A stretch of DNA of 41,695 bases, from the NCBI RefSeq assembly GCF_019683755.1, contig NZ_JADGHT010000005.1, forward strand, positions 1 to 41,695, given 5' to 3'. Every line of letters starts with the position of its first letter. Position 1 is the stretch's first letter. Shown piece by piece: positions 1 through 7,780 of the stretch. The position numbers were made by a program, and so were the translations under genes. The DNA is from Thermogemmatispora sp. (GTDB lineage Bacteria > Chloroflexota > Ktedonobacteria > Ktedonobacterales > Ktedonobacteraceae). The notes beneath the pieces were generated by a model that saw only the letters and a list, made by a program, of their open reading frames with translations, did not search any database and was not told where the DNA came from.

Positions 1-207
1 CTATCAAGTATGCTATACTGGGAGCAATCATGAAGGGCACGCTGCTCTTAGCTCTGTCCCTCTGCAGCGCTGACCTCGTGCTCCTCGTGAGAATGGTTCA
101 TTCATTGCAGCTTTTCTCATCCTTCTATTTTATGCCTGTTACCGACGGCGGGCTGCGTGCGGGCCGCTGCGGGTAGCGGCAGATCTAGATAGGGGCTGGT
201 TTTCTCG

Positions 208-396
208 ATGAGCGAGATCAAGGTGAATCCGGGCGAGCCGTTTGATGTCGCCCTCAAGAAGTTTAACCGCCGCGTGCAGCAGGATGGCATTCTCTCAGAG
301 GCCCGCCGTCGTGCGCGCTATGAGAGTCCACAGGACCGCCGCAAACGAAAGGCGGCTAACCTGCGCCGCAAGCTCCGTCGTTCACGCCGCGGTTAA
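208..396 (+). CDS. rpsU: 30S ribosomal protein S21
   Basis: Small basic protein of the 30S subunit, important for translation initiation on natural mRNAs. The 62-residue length, an N-terminal part resembling the S21 pattern (VNPGEPFDVALKKFNRRVQ), and the Arg/Lys-rich C-terminal helix (RRRARYESPQDRRKRKAANL then a run of R and K) are what the S21 family shows. The ATG is preceded by a weak purine stretch (AGGGG) about 13 bases away, so ribosome binding looks suboptimal. It stands alone on the + strand; the next gene downstream is on the opposite strand. A structured stretch that might be transcribed with it lies about 90 bases after the stop. Confidence 0.93.
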   Translation: MSEIKVNPGEPFDVALKKFNRRVQQDGILSEARRRARYESPQDRRKRKAANLRRKLRRSRRG

Positions 397-488
397 GACG
401 ATTAACAACCCTTGGGCTTAAAACTGCCTGCTTACCATGCTTACTTGCTAAATAGTAGCCTTGCAGTTGCTGATGCTTAGGTGAAGAA

Positions 489-598
489 GGGGAGAGCGAC
501 CTGTTGGCGGAGAGAAGCGCTGAGCGTCTAGCCTGCCACCAACTGGCTAGTGCCCGGTCTCTTCTCCTCTGAGTAGAGGCTTGTCTGTCGCTCTCCTC
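489..598 (+). ncRNA. candidate structured RNA or 3' UTR structure after rpsU
   Basis: GGGGAGAGCGAC (489-500) pairs with GTCGCTCTCCTC (587-598) over 12 bp with one G-U. That wobble is tolerated only in a + strand RNA. Nested inside are GAGAAG/CTTCTC (512-517 with 561-566), CTAGCC/GGCTAG (528-533 with 545-550) and CCTCT-GAGT-AGAGG (566-579), the last sharing C566 with the second stem. The result is a closed, branched structure of about 110 nt. No clear promoter or U-run terminator is visible, so it may be part of the rpsU 3' UTR rather than an independent RNA. I do not recognise it as 6S, SRP or RNase P RNA. Confidence 0.33.
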
Positions 599-643
599 GT
601 TTCATACTAGGTATGCTCCTCCCCTCCTCTCTTTTTCAAGTTT

Positions 644-1693
644 TCAAACGACGCCCTGCTTGTCGTTCTCTCCTCCGGTATGAACGCGGGGGACCACTCC
701 CAAGCCAGGCCTCTCGGGCAAAATTAGCTTGCCTTGAATGACGCGCACGCCGCAGAAGGGATCGTTGTCGATGAGCAGGTTGCCATCGAGATCGGCATAG
801 TCGACGAGCGGTGTCAGGTGGGCGGCTGCCGTGATCGCCAACGAGCTTTCGATCATGCAGCCGAGCATGACTTGCAGATGATGGGCGCGGGCTGTATGGA
901 TCATCTTGAGGGCGTGGCTGATCCCCCCGCATTTCATCAGTTTGATGTTAATGCCATCAACGCAGCCAGCCAGGCGCGGGATGTCCTCCAGAGAGACGCA
1001 GCTCTCATCAACGATGATAGGCACGGGGATCTGTTGACGCAGGAGACGCAGACCCTCCAGGTCGCCGGGGGCAATAGGTTGCTCGACAAACTCGATCCCG
1101 TACTCGGCCAGGGCGTTGATGGTGCGAATGGCTTCTTTGACGCTCCAACCGGCATTGGCATCGACACGTAGCGTGGCCTGAGAGACCGCGCGAATGGCTC
1201 GTACGTTCTCGACGTCATGCCTGGTGCCTACCTTGATCTTGAGAATGGGGTAATCTTGGGCGCGGGCGGCCTTCTCGGCCATGTGCTCGGGAGTGTCGAG
1301 GCCGATCGTGAAAGAGGTAAGGGCGCTGCGCGCTGGGTTGAGGCCGAGCAGCCGGTAAAGCGGCAGATTGAGGAGCTTGCCCACAAGGTCGTAGAGCGCC
1401 ATGTCGATCGCTGCTTTAGCCGCAGGGTTGCGCCCGATGACATGATCGAGGCGCTCAAGGATGTCTGCGATCAGGAAGGGGTCGTCTCCGAGTTCCCGGG
1501 CAAAACGCTCCAGACAGGCGCTGACGGTGGTGGCAGTCTCACCGTAGTAGGCTGAGGGTGCCGCCTCGCCGTAGCCGCTGAGACCGTCGTGACTCAGCGT
1601 CACCAGCAGATTGTCTGCAATTTCTTCAACCCCGCGCGCGATGCGGAACGGGGTGCTCAGCTTCAGCTGCAAAGGCTGAGTCTCTAGCTGCAT
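644..1693 (-). CDS. dipeptide epimerase (L-Ala-D/L-Glu epimerase type), enolase superfamily
   Basis: Enolase-superfamily enzyme of the muconate-lactonizing subgroup that epimerises dipeptides, classically L-Ala-D-Glu released from murein. In the 349-residue product the catalytic set is visible: KIK (K152/K154), three metal ligands at D178 (VDAN), E204 (VEQP) and D229 (VDES), and the opposite base K254 (KLMK). The DLD motif at 301-303 follows the last barrel strands; a D-x-D motif here is characteristic of dipeptide epimerases and binds the substrate amino group. The start at 1693 is chosen because GGGAG lies 9 bases upstream and the N-terminal capping domain begins there; extending to 1909 adds 72 non-conserved residues. 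Exact dipeptide specificity cannot be read from sequence. The oligopeptide transporter at 4.8-8.9 kb is a plausible but unproven partner. Confidence 0.87.
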   Translation of the reverse strand: MQLETQPLQLKLSTPFRIARGVEEIADNLLVTLSHDGLSGYGEAAPSAYYGETATTVSACLERFARELGDDPFLIADILERLDHVIGRNPAAKAAIDMALYDLVGKLLNLPLYRLLGLNPARSALTSFTIGLDTPEHMAEKAARAQDYPILKIKVGTRHDVENVRAIRAVSQATLRVDANAGWSVKEAIRTINALAEYGIEFVEQPIAPGDLEGLRLLRQQIPVPIIVDESCVSLEDIPRLAGCVDGINIKLMKCGGISHALKMIHTARAHHLQVMLGCMIESSLAITAAAHLTPLVDYADLDGNLLIDNDPFCGVRVIQGKLILPERPGLGVVPRVHTGGENDKQGVV

Positions 1694-2150
1694 GATCGCT
1701 CGCTCCCTTGTATTCTGCTCCGGCTTGTGTGCACGGAGATCAACTCCTCCTGGCCTGGGCTGGAGGTGGCTGCGCTTTGTCATCTTCCCTTGCCCCTCAC
1801 CAACCTCGCCCGCTTGATCTGCCTGCTGAACCTGGCACGCTCTCCCTCTGGCGGCTTGCCGTGAAGACACCAATACCAGGCCTGGAGGAGCGTATCTTTT
1901 TCTGAGCATAGCATATGAAGCTCGTGCCTGTCTGCTCTTGAACTTAGTCAGGCCGGCCTTGCAATGGCTCGGTGATGAGCCTGCGACAATTTTGCGATCG
2001 GGCGCTCTGCGAATTGCGACAGGAAGAGGTTATCTTTGCTCCTGGACCGAGTCAGAGCGCCCTCCCTGGGCGGCGCGTCTGACTTGTTGCCGGGACAGGC
2101 TATCGCATGCCTGATTATATCCTCAAATGAAAGAAGAGGCTGTAAATAGA
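1694..2150. other. divergent intergenic region
   Basis: 457 bases between the divergently transcribed epimerase and Nudix genes. It should hold both promoters, but I see no convincing -35/-10 pair and no strong dyad. Open frames here have no ribosome binding site and look non-coding. Confidence 0.5.
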
Positions 2151-2681
2151 ATGCTTATGAACACTGTAAAAACGATGCTTTATGGATGGCTCAAGCACTG
2201 GGTCAGCTTCTGTTTTAATCTGGCGAATCTCGCGCTCGGGGAGAAGTTGCCTCCCTTCGGAAGCGCAGCGGTGGTTGTGGAAGAGCAGGGGCGTTTCCTG
2301 GTGATGCTTCTCCCTGGCGGACGGGCGGTCTTTCCGGGTGGCTTTATGACTTGGCGTGAGCATCCACGTGAGGCGGCAGAGCGCGAGGGACGTGAAGAAA
2401 CCGGGTTGGTGCTGGAAGCCGATGATCTGATCAACTTTTATTCGCTGGCAACCACTAGCTGGGGTGCACTTAGTACGATTAGCTTTGTCTATCATGCACG
2501 CGTGCGCGGTGGACAGCTACGGGCTGGTATGGAGGGCCGCCCGTGTTGGCTCACGGAGGGCGAGCTGCGGCAGCGCATGGACCGCCATTCGCTGCGCGTG
2601 CTTGATGATTATCTGCGCTATCGCCAACAACGGTGTGAGGAGCTGAGTCGCATCAAGACCCTGGTGCCTCTGGTTCGCTGA
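2151..2681 (+). CDS. Nudix hydrolase
   Basis: Hydrolase of nucleoside diphosphates linked to another moiety. The Nudix box G-x5-E-x7-RE-x-x-EE-x-G-x is complete at residues 64-86 (from GFMTWRE to REETGL), with Gly in place of the usual hydrophobic residue after RE. The two adjacent Glu residues that bind magnesium are present. A short hydrophobic N-terminal helix precedes the beta strand before the box. The start at 2151 is preferred because GAAGAGG (2133-2139) lies 11 bases upstream; the in-frame ATG at 2127 has no ribosome binding site. At 176 residues it is a single-domain Nudix protein; the substrate is unknown. Confidence 0.85.
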   Translation: MLMNTVKTMLYGWLKHWVSFCFNLANLALGEKLPPFGSAAVVVEEQGRFLVMLLPGGRAVFPGGFMTWREHPREAAEREGREETGLVLEADDLINFYSLATTSWGALSTISFVYHARVRGGQLRAGMEGRPCWLTEGELRQRMDRHSLRVLDDYLRYRQQRCEELSRIKTLVPLVR

Positions 2682-2784
2682 CTGAGGCTCTGCCTCTGTG
2701 GTGAACTCCCGCTACCTCAGGCTCCTTGCTAACCAGCGCCTGCTTGTGTTTCTCTCTCCTCTCTATAGTAGTAGCGGAACACAG

Positions 2785-2814
2785 GGATATATGCTTATCG
2801 AAAAGCATATATCC
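2785..2814. promoter_or_regulatory. perfect 12-bp inverted repeat, probable operator
   Basis: GGATATATGCTT (2785-2796) and its exact complement AAGCATATATCC (2803-2814) are separated by 6 bases. The element ends 40 bases before the ATG of the ScyD-like gene. It is AT-rich and has no U run, unlike a terminator, so a dimeric repressor site or a 5' UTR hairpin fits better. Confidence 0.5.
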
Positions 2815-2854
2815 AATTTGGCAAAAGAGAATGCTGAAAGCAGAGAGGAGAGTC

Positions 2855-4012
2855 ATGAACAGCACGCGTCTGAGATGCATACTCGTCAGGGTCATTGCTC
2901 TCGGGCTGGTTTTACCGACGTCGCTAGTGATCGTTCCGCCGTGGGCGCGGGCTCAATCTCAGGCCAGGCCCGCGCCGATTGCTAGCATCAGCGTCTTTGC
3001 AACCGGGCTGAATAACCCGCGGGGCCTGCACTTTGGTCCCGATGGGCAACTCTACGTTGCCGAGGGTGGCCTTGGGGGCCGGCAATCAACGGTTGGTCGT
3101 TGTCAGCAAGTGCCACCGCCAATTGGTCCGTACACCGGTGGCTTCAGTGCCCGCATTTCGCGCATTGATCGGCATGGCAAGCGCGTCACTCTGATCGATC
3201 ATCTCCCTTCCAGCCAGACAAGCCCGGCCAGCGAGAGCACGGTGAGCGGTGTCTCGGATCTCGCTTTTATCGGCCATACCCTCTATGGCCTGCTCGCTGG
3301 TGCAGGCTGTTCCCACGGTATACCCCAGGTACCCAATGCTATTTTCCGCTTTGAGCCGGAGCATCATCGCGTGTTCTACATCGCCGATCTCAGCCATTTT
3401 CTGCAGACGCATCCCGTTAAGCATCCTGATCAAGAGGACTTCGAGCCTGACGGGACCTGGTATAGCATGGTGGCGGTCAATGGCAGCCTGTATGCGCTGG
3501 AGCCAAATCATGGCGAGTTGGACCGGATCACGCCACGCTGGCAGCGTGCTCGGCATGCGGGTAGCGAGATCCAACGGGTGGCGGATATCTCCGCCAGCCA
3601 GGGCCACATTGTGCCGACGGCGGTGGTCTTTCATCGTGGTCTCTTCTATGTGGCTAATCTGGGTACCTTCCCTGTGCACGTGGGGACAGAAAAGCTGCTG
3701 GTCATCACACCGCGTGGTCACGTGCGTGTCTTGATGAGCGGATTAACAGCGGTACTTGGGCTGGCTTTCGATCGGCGTGGACGGCTCTATGTCCTGGAGA
3801 CTACGACGGCCAATAATGCTGGCCCAGTGCCAGGCACGGGGGTAATTGTGCGCGTCAGCGAGCGCGGACGCCAGGTACTGATCGCCTCGGGGCTGAGTTT
3901 CCCGACGGCTATGACCTTCGGACCGGATGGCGACCTCTATGTGTCGAACAAGGGGTTCGGCTACGGTCCCGGTCAGGGAGAGATTTTACGTATCCATCTC
4001 GCTGAGCATTAG
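2855..4012 (+). CDS. secreted ScyD/ScyE-family beta-propeller protein
   Basis: Exported protein of 385 residues with a signal peptide: basic start (MNSTRLRC), a hydrophobic core over about residues 10-28, and a cleavage-like ARAQS near residue 35. The body shows repeated NHL/propeller-type strands: GLNNPRGLHFGPDGQLYVAE near the start, GLAFDRRGRLYVLE in the third quarter, and FPTAMTFGPDGDLYVSNKG near the end. This layout is that of the ScyD/ScyE family, named from cyanobacterial scytonemin clusters but widespread as secreted propellers of unknown activity. The ATG at 2855 is preferred over the in-frame 2726 because a strong GAGAGGAGAG sits just upstream and the signal peptide starts there. Two internal Cys residues (in GRCQQ and GAGCS) could form a disulfide. 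Function unknown; no scytonemin genes are nearby. Confidence 0.8.
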   Translation: MNSTRLRCILVRVIALGLVLPTSLVIVPPWARAQSQARPAPIASISVFATGLNNPRGLHFGPDGQLYVAEGGLGGRQSTVGRCQQVPPPIGPYTGGFSARISRIDRHGKRVTLIDHLPSSQTSPASESTVSGVSDLAFIGHTLYGLLAGAGCSHGIPQVPNAIFRFEPEHHRVFYIADLSHFLQTHPVKHPDQEDFEPDGTWYSMVAVNGSLYALEPNHGELDRITPRWQRARHAGSEIQRVADISASQGHIVPTAVVFHRGLFYVANLGTFPVHVGTEKLLVITPRGHVRVLMSGLTAVLGLAFDRRGRLYVLETTTANNAGPVPGTGVIVRVSERGRQVLIASGLSFPTAMTFGPDGDLYVSNKGFGYGPGQGEILRIHLAEH

Positions 4013-4135
4013 CCCTCTCTCTTCTATCCCAACCCCGCGCCGCCAGTTGCGCGAACAGGCTCACTGGCGGGAAAGAAGAACTGGCTTGCTCTCTCCGCAA
4101 AGTAGGCAGGAGCACTGGTCTCCCTCCAGGCGCAC

Positions 4136-4180
4136 CCTGGTGCGCTGGCCGGTCGCTGACCAGGCTCTTGCTGTTTTTTT
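4136..4180 (+). terminator. possible intrinsic terminator of the ScyD-like gene
   Basis: CCTGGT (4136-4141) pairs with ACCAGG (4159-4164), extended inward by GCG/CGC. A run of seven T follows at 4174-4180. The T run is 9 bases from the stem, longer than usual, so termination is plausible but not certain. Confidence 0.42.
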
Positions 4181-4778
4181 ATGCTGTGGACCCGCAGCTT
4201 CTCTCGCGGCTGCCTGGGGCTTGCCGCCCTTGTCGATAGGGGAATTCTTATAGTCTTGATAGGCGAGAGGCCGCGCTGACGATGGCGGAGAGAGGGCGAG
4301 CCCTGCTGACTGTGTGTCCACAAGGCAGGCCTCCTGGCTAGCCAACCAAGAAAAGAGGACAAAGCGCAGAAACGCAAGGGCTTTTAGGGCAAGATGATCG
4401 TCGCTTGAATACAGGAGCAATTCGCATGAGCGCCCCCACTGCGTTAGTGCAGCCTCTTTGACGAGAGACGGCGGATGACCAGAATCGGAGGAGAGAGCTG
4501 GTGAGCGGGGAGAAGTAAGCAGGCGCAGATGGTTGAGAGATTCCTCCCAGAATGGACGTAATATCTATACAGCTCAGCCTGTGACAAGGGGTGAGCCAGG
4601 CGCACGTTTCCCAGACCGAAAGGGGGCAATGAAGCACAGGGAGAAACGCTGTAGCCATCAGAAGCATGCTGAGCGGGAAGTATCTTCTTTCATTCTACCA
4701 GTCGGTGCCGGCTGGTAAAAGCCACTCAGTACCATCTGCTCCGTCCCGACAGGACAGAAGCCAGAAGAGAGGTTACCC
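4181..4778. other. long intergenic leader before the peptide-binding protein
   Basis: About 600 bases without a supported gene. Frames of up to 119 codons on the - strand lack ribosome binding sites and are rich in Ser, Arg and Cys, as non-coding DNA typically is. Near the downstream gene, TACCAG (4696-4701) and CTGGTA (4712-4717) form a small hairpin in what is probably the 5' UTR of the binding-protein gene. I cannot place the promoter. Confidence 0.45.
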
Positions 4779-6488
4779 GTGCGTAAGAGCAGACCATTTC
4801 CCTTTGTCTTGATTCCGGCCTTGCTCTGTCTGATTGCGCTGCTTGTCGCCTGTGGTGGCGGCCAGAGCAGCAGCAGCAGCAGCAGCACGCAAGTTGCGCC
4901 GCTTGATAAGCAGGTGCTGCGCATTCCCATTGGACCCACTGATTTTGGCACACTGGACCCTGCCCTGGTGCAGCTTGCCATTGATGCTAACACCATTGAG
5001 GCCATCTGGACCGGCCTGGTGGAGTGGGACCACAACATTCAGCTCCGCGACCAACTCGCCCAGTCTCACGAGATCTCTGCTGATGGCCTCACCTACACCT
5101 TCCATCTGCGACCCAATCTCAAATTCAGCGACGGTACACCGCTCACCTCGCAGGACGTTATTTACAGCATCGACCGTACCCTGCAGCCGGCCACCAAGTC
5201 ACAGGTTGCCTACTATCTCAACCTGATCAAGGATTACGACAAGATCACCAGCGGCAAGATCCCGACCTTGATTGGCGATAGCCTCTTGGCGCCTGATCCT
5301 AACACGGTGGTCATCAAGATCAGCAAACCCGCGGCCTATTTCCTGCAGGCTCTGACCTATCCCTGTTCGTACGTTGTCGAGAAGAAGCTGATCGACAAGT
5401 ACGGCAGCAAGTGGACTGATCACCTGACCGAGGGCGGTGGCGCCGGACCCTTCAAGGTTCAGAGCTATGACCACACCAAAGGCATCGTCCTGGTGCCCAA
5501 TCCCTACTACTATGGCCCCCAACCCAAGATCCAGAAGCTGGAGTACCTGATCTCTGGCGACCAGGATACTACCTTCCGCGCCTACCAGTCGCATCAGTTT
5601 GACTATACCGGCGTCGTTGGCCTGCCGCCGGCTCAGATCGATTCTGTACGCAACTCGCCGGAGTTTCACGAGTACGTGAACTTCCGCATCAGGTACATCA
5701 CCATGAATTACCTGGTGAAGCCCTTTGACAACATCCATATTCGCCAGGCCTTTGCGCTGGCCATTGACAAGGAGTTGCTGCAGAAGACTGTCTTCAGAAA
5801 CGCCGTCGAAGCCACTAACCACATTGTGCCCAAGGGCATGCCAGGCTATAACCCCAATCTGGTCGGTCCAGCGGGCGTCAGTAGCCTGTCAGGTGATAGG
5901 GTGAAGGCTAAGCAGCTCTTGCAGCAGGGCTTGCGGGAAGAGGGGATGACTTCGCTGCCAACCATCACCTTCAACTACTACACCGATGCCCAGGCCATTG
6001 TGCAGGCCTCACAGGCCATCGCCCAGATGTGGGAGAACGTCCTTGGGGCTAACGTCAAGCTAGTCGGCACCACCTACGAGAAGCTGATTACGCTGGAGAA
6101 CGCTACCGTCAATAACCCCAACGGCCTGCAGGTCTGGATCTCCGGCTGGTTGGCTGACTACCCCGATCCCCAGGACTTCCTGTCGGTCTTCTTTGACAAA
6201 GGCTCTGGCTACAACCAGATGAACTACGGTCAGAATCACTCGACCGATGCGGCGAAGCAGCAACAGGTTCAGAAGCTTCTCGAAGAGGCTGATGTCAACC
6301 TGAATCAGACGGAGCGCATGCAGCAGTACAATCAGGCGGAGCAGCAGATCGTCGATGACGTTGGCTGGATTCCCATCTACCAGAACAAGATCCAGCTCAT
6401 GCAGAGCACCAAGCTGCATGGTATCGTCTACAACGGCCTGTCGATCATTCCGCCTGACGACTGGGCGAACATCTACTTTACCGTCTGA
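4779..6488 (+). CDS. oligopeptide-type ABC transporter substrate-binding lipoprotein (SBP_bac_5)
   Basis: Extracytoplasmic binding protein of a peptide/opine/nickel-type ABC importer. It starts with GTG at 4779, six bases after AGAAGAGAGG. A lipoprotein signal is clear: basic RKSR, hydrophobic stretch, lipobox LVAC with Cys at residue 25. A Gly/poly-Ser linker follows, encoded by an AGC repeat at 4866-4887. The mature protein has family-5 hallmarks: TLDPAL near the N-terminus, a segment YTFHLRPNLKFSDGTPLTSQDVIYS-like in layout around residues 107-131, and RQAFALAIDKELL in the second half. Length (569) is typical. Downstream permeases at 6798 and 7781 complete the membrane part; the 309-base gap to them is highly palindromic and may set the usual excess of binding protein over permeases. 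Confidence 0.92.
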   Translation: MRKSRPFPFVLIPALLCLIALLVACGGGQSSSSSSSTQVAPLDKQVLRIPIGPTDFGTLDPALVQLAIDANTIEAIWTGLVEWDHNIQLRDQLAQSHEISADGLTYTFHLRPNLKFSDGTPLTSQDVIYSIDRTLQPATKSQVAYYLNLIKDYDKITSGKIPTLIGDSLLAPDPNTVVIKISKPAAYFLQALTYPCSYVVEKKLIDKYGSKWTDHLTEGGGAGPFKVQSYDHTKGIVLVPNPYYYGPQPKIQKLEYLISGDQDTTFRAYQSHQFDYTGVVGLPPAQIDSVRNSPEFHEYVNFRIRYITMNYLVKPFDNIHIRQAFALAIDKELLQKTVFRNAVEATNHIVPKGMPGYNPNLVGPAGVSSLSGDRVKAKQLLQQGLREEGMTSLPTITFNYYTDAQAIVQASQAIAQMWENVLGANVKLVGTTYEKLITLENATVNNPNGLQVWISGWLADYPDPQDFLSVFFDKGSGYNQMNYGQNHSTDAAKQQQVQKLLEEADVNLNQTERMQQYNQAEQQIVDDVGWIPIYQNKIQLMQSTKLHGIVYNGLSIIPPDDWANIYFTV

Positions 6489-6497
6489 GGCCTGACG

Positions 6498-6515
6498 CCA
6501 CTAGCCCGCTAGTGG
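6498..6515 (+). terminator. hairpin just after the binding-protein gene
   Basis: CCACTAG-CCCG-CTAGTGG is a perfect 7-bp stem with a tetraloop, 10 bases after the stop codon. No U run follows, so it more likely protects the 3' end of the upstream transcript or attenuates than terminates fully. Confidence 0.45.
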
Positions 6516-6516
6516 G

Positions 6517-6543
6517 TTAGCTAGCTAGCTAGCTAGCTAGTAG
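6517..6543. repeat. CTAG tetranucleotide tandem repeat
   Basis: Five uninterrupted CTAG units run from 6521 to 6540, flanked by TAG on both sides. CTAG is self-complementary and usually the rarest tetramer in bacterial genomes, so a tandem array is unexpected. It is non-coding and sits between a binding-protein gene and its permeases. Confidence 0.85.
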
Positions 6544-6562
6544 CACGCCTCACATAAGCACA

Positions 6563-6660
6563 GCCTGGCATTCTGCCGGCCCGTTTAGGGGGAGGTCCGA
6601 CCTTCAGCCTGGGCGCGGCTGCGAATGCCAGGCTTGCCTATACCATGCCTGGCCAGGCAT
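6563..6660. repeat. cluster of palindromes in the transporter spacer
   Basis: GCCTGGCATT (6563-6572) is exactly complementary to AATGCCAGGC (6624-6633). Immediately after is the perfect 16-bp palindrome ATGCCTGGCCAGGCAT (6645-6660), which reuses the same TGCC-GGC core. The transcript here can form alternative stems, which suits an RNA processing or attenuation element between binding protein and permeases. Confidence 0.6.
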
Positions 6661-6797
6661 ACTCAGAGACAGAGCCTGTCGTAGGGCGAGTGCCTGACCT
6701 GACCTGGCTGGTCCTTCGCCGGCAAGCTCATCCCAGGTAGGGAGAGCCAGGCCTGGTGAGGGGGGCAGAGAAGCAAAGGAGAGAGGGAGTAAAGCAC

Positions 6798-7757
6798 ATG
6801 CTCCAATTCCTGGTGAAGCGCCTGATCGGGCTGATCTTTGTGATTGTGGGCATCACCTTCATCACCTTCATCATGGGCTATCTGGCCCCCGGTGATCCCA
6901 TTCGGGCCCAGATGGGCGACCATTTTGATTACCACACCTGGCAGATGCTGCGTCATGCCTATGGGCTAGACCTCCCCTGGTATCAGCAATACTACAACTA
7001 TCTGGTGCACCTGGCCCATTTTGACCTTGGCATCTCCTTCAAGTACCAGAACCGACCGGTGTGGGATATTCTCAAGGACGGCGTCCCAGTCTCGCTAGAG
7101 CTAGCCTTCTGGGGCCTGGTGGTTGAACTCCTGCTAGGTATTCCTGTGGGCATTCTCTCGGCCATTAAAGCCAACAGTTGGATTGACACGCTCAACATGG
7201 GAGTGGCTCTAATCATCTACGCCCTGCCGCCCTTCGTCATTGCCATCCTGGCCCAGGTGGTTATTGTCTGGATCGATAGCAAGACTGGGGCTAGCTGGCC
7301 ATCCTCATCCTGGGGTGCCCCCTGGCAATATGATTGGACTGATCTGCAGCCGAAGATTGTTCCGATCCTCGTCTATGGAGCGGCGGGCTACGCCTACTTT
7401 GCGCGCCTGGCTCGTACCACAATGCTAGAGGTACTGCGTCAAGACTACGTGCGTACCGCGCGCGCCAAGGGCCTGCACGAGCGCGTCGTCATCTATTGGC
7501 ATGCTTTGCGCAACGCTCTCATTCCGCTGGTGACTGTCCTTGGCGTCGCCATTGGTCTGTTGGTCGCTGGCACTTTCTTCATCGAGCAGATTTTCAACAT
7601 TCCGGGGATTGGGCGCATCTCACTGCAATCGGTGATTGATCTCGATTACCCGGTGATCCAGGCCACAGTAGTCCTGTTGGCGGTCGGCGTTGTGATCGGC
7701 AATCTCATCTCCGATATTCTCTACACTATTGTTGATCCGCGCATCAGGCTCGAATAG
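6798..7757 (+). CDS. peptide-type ABC transporter permease, DppB/OppB-like
   Basis: Inner-membrane permease, first of the pair that forms the channel of a dipeptide/oligopeptide importer. It begins MLQFLVKRLIGLIFVIVGIT, the classic DppB amino-terminal helix, then a loop with GDPIRAQMG, and five further hydrophobic segments. The EAA loop that contacts the ATPase is visible around residues 220-245 (DYVRTARAKGL followed by HALRNALIPLVT). The product ends with the typical YTIVDPRIRLE. The ATG at 6798 is chosen because GGGAG lies 8 bases upstream; a frame extension to 6756 adds only 14 charged residues. Length (319) is normal. It is followed at 23 bases by its partner permease, so the two are co-transcribed. 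Confidence 0.92.
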   Translation: MLQFLVKRLIGLIFVIVGITFITFIMGYLAPGDPIRAQMGDHFDYHTWQMLRHAYGLDLPWYQQYYNYLVHLAHFDLGISFKYQNRPVWDILKDGVPVSLELAFWGLVVELLLGIPVGILSAIKANSWIDTLNMGVALIIYALPPFVIAILAQVVIVWIDSKTGASWPSSSWGAPWQYDWTDLQPKIVPILVYGAAGYAYFARLARTTMLEVLRQDYVRTARAKGLHERVVIYWHALRNALIPLVTVLGVAIGLLVAGTFFIEQIFNIPGIGRISLQSVIDLDYPVIQATVVLLAVGVVIGNLISDILYTIVDPRIRLE

Positions 7758-7780
7758 GGGGAGGAGCAGAGGAGAAACCT

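Noticed and set aside
2726-2854. In-frame extension of the ScyD-like gene
   Set aside because: It would translate through the 12-bp dyad and precede the signal peptide; the ATG at 2855 has the ribosome site.
4338-4667. 109-codon - strand frame in the 4-4.8 kb gap
   Set aside because: No ribosome site and a random-looking Ser/Cys/Leu composition.
4866-4887. AGC trinucleotide repeat
   Set aside because: It encodes the poly-Ser linker after the lipobox of the binding protein, a common lipoprotein feature.
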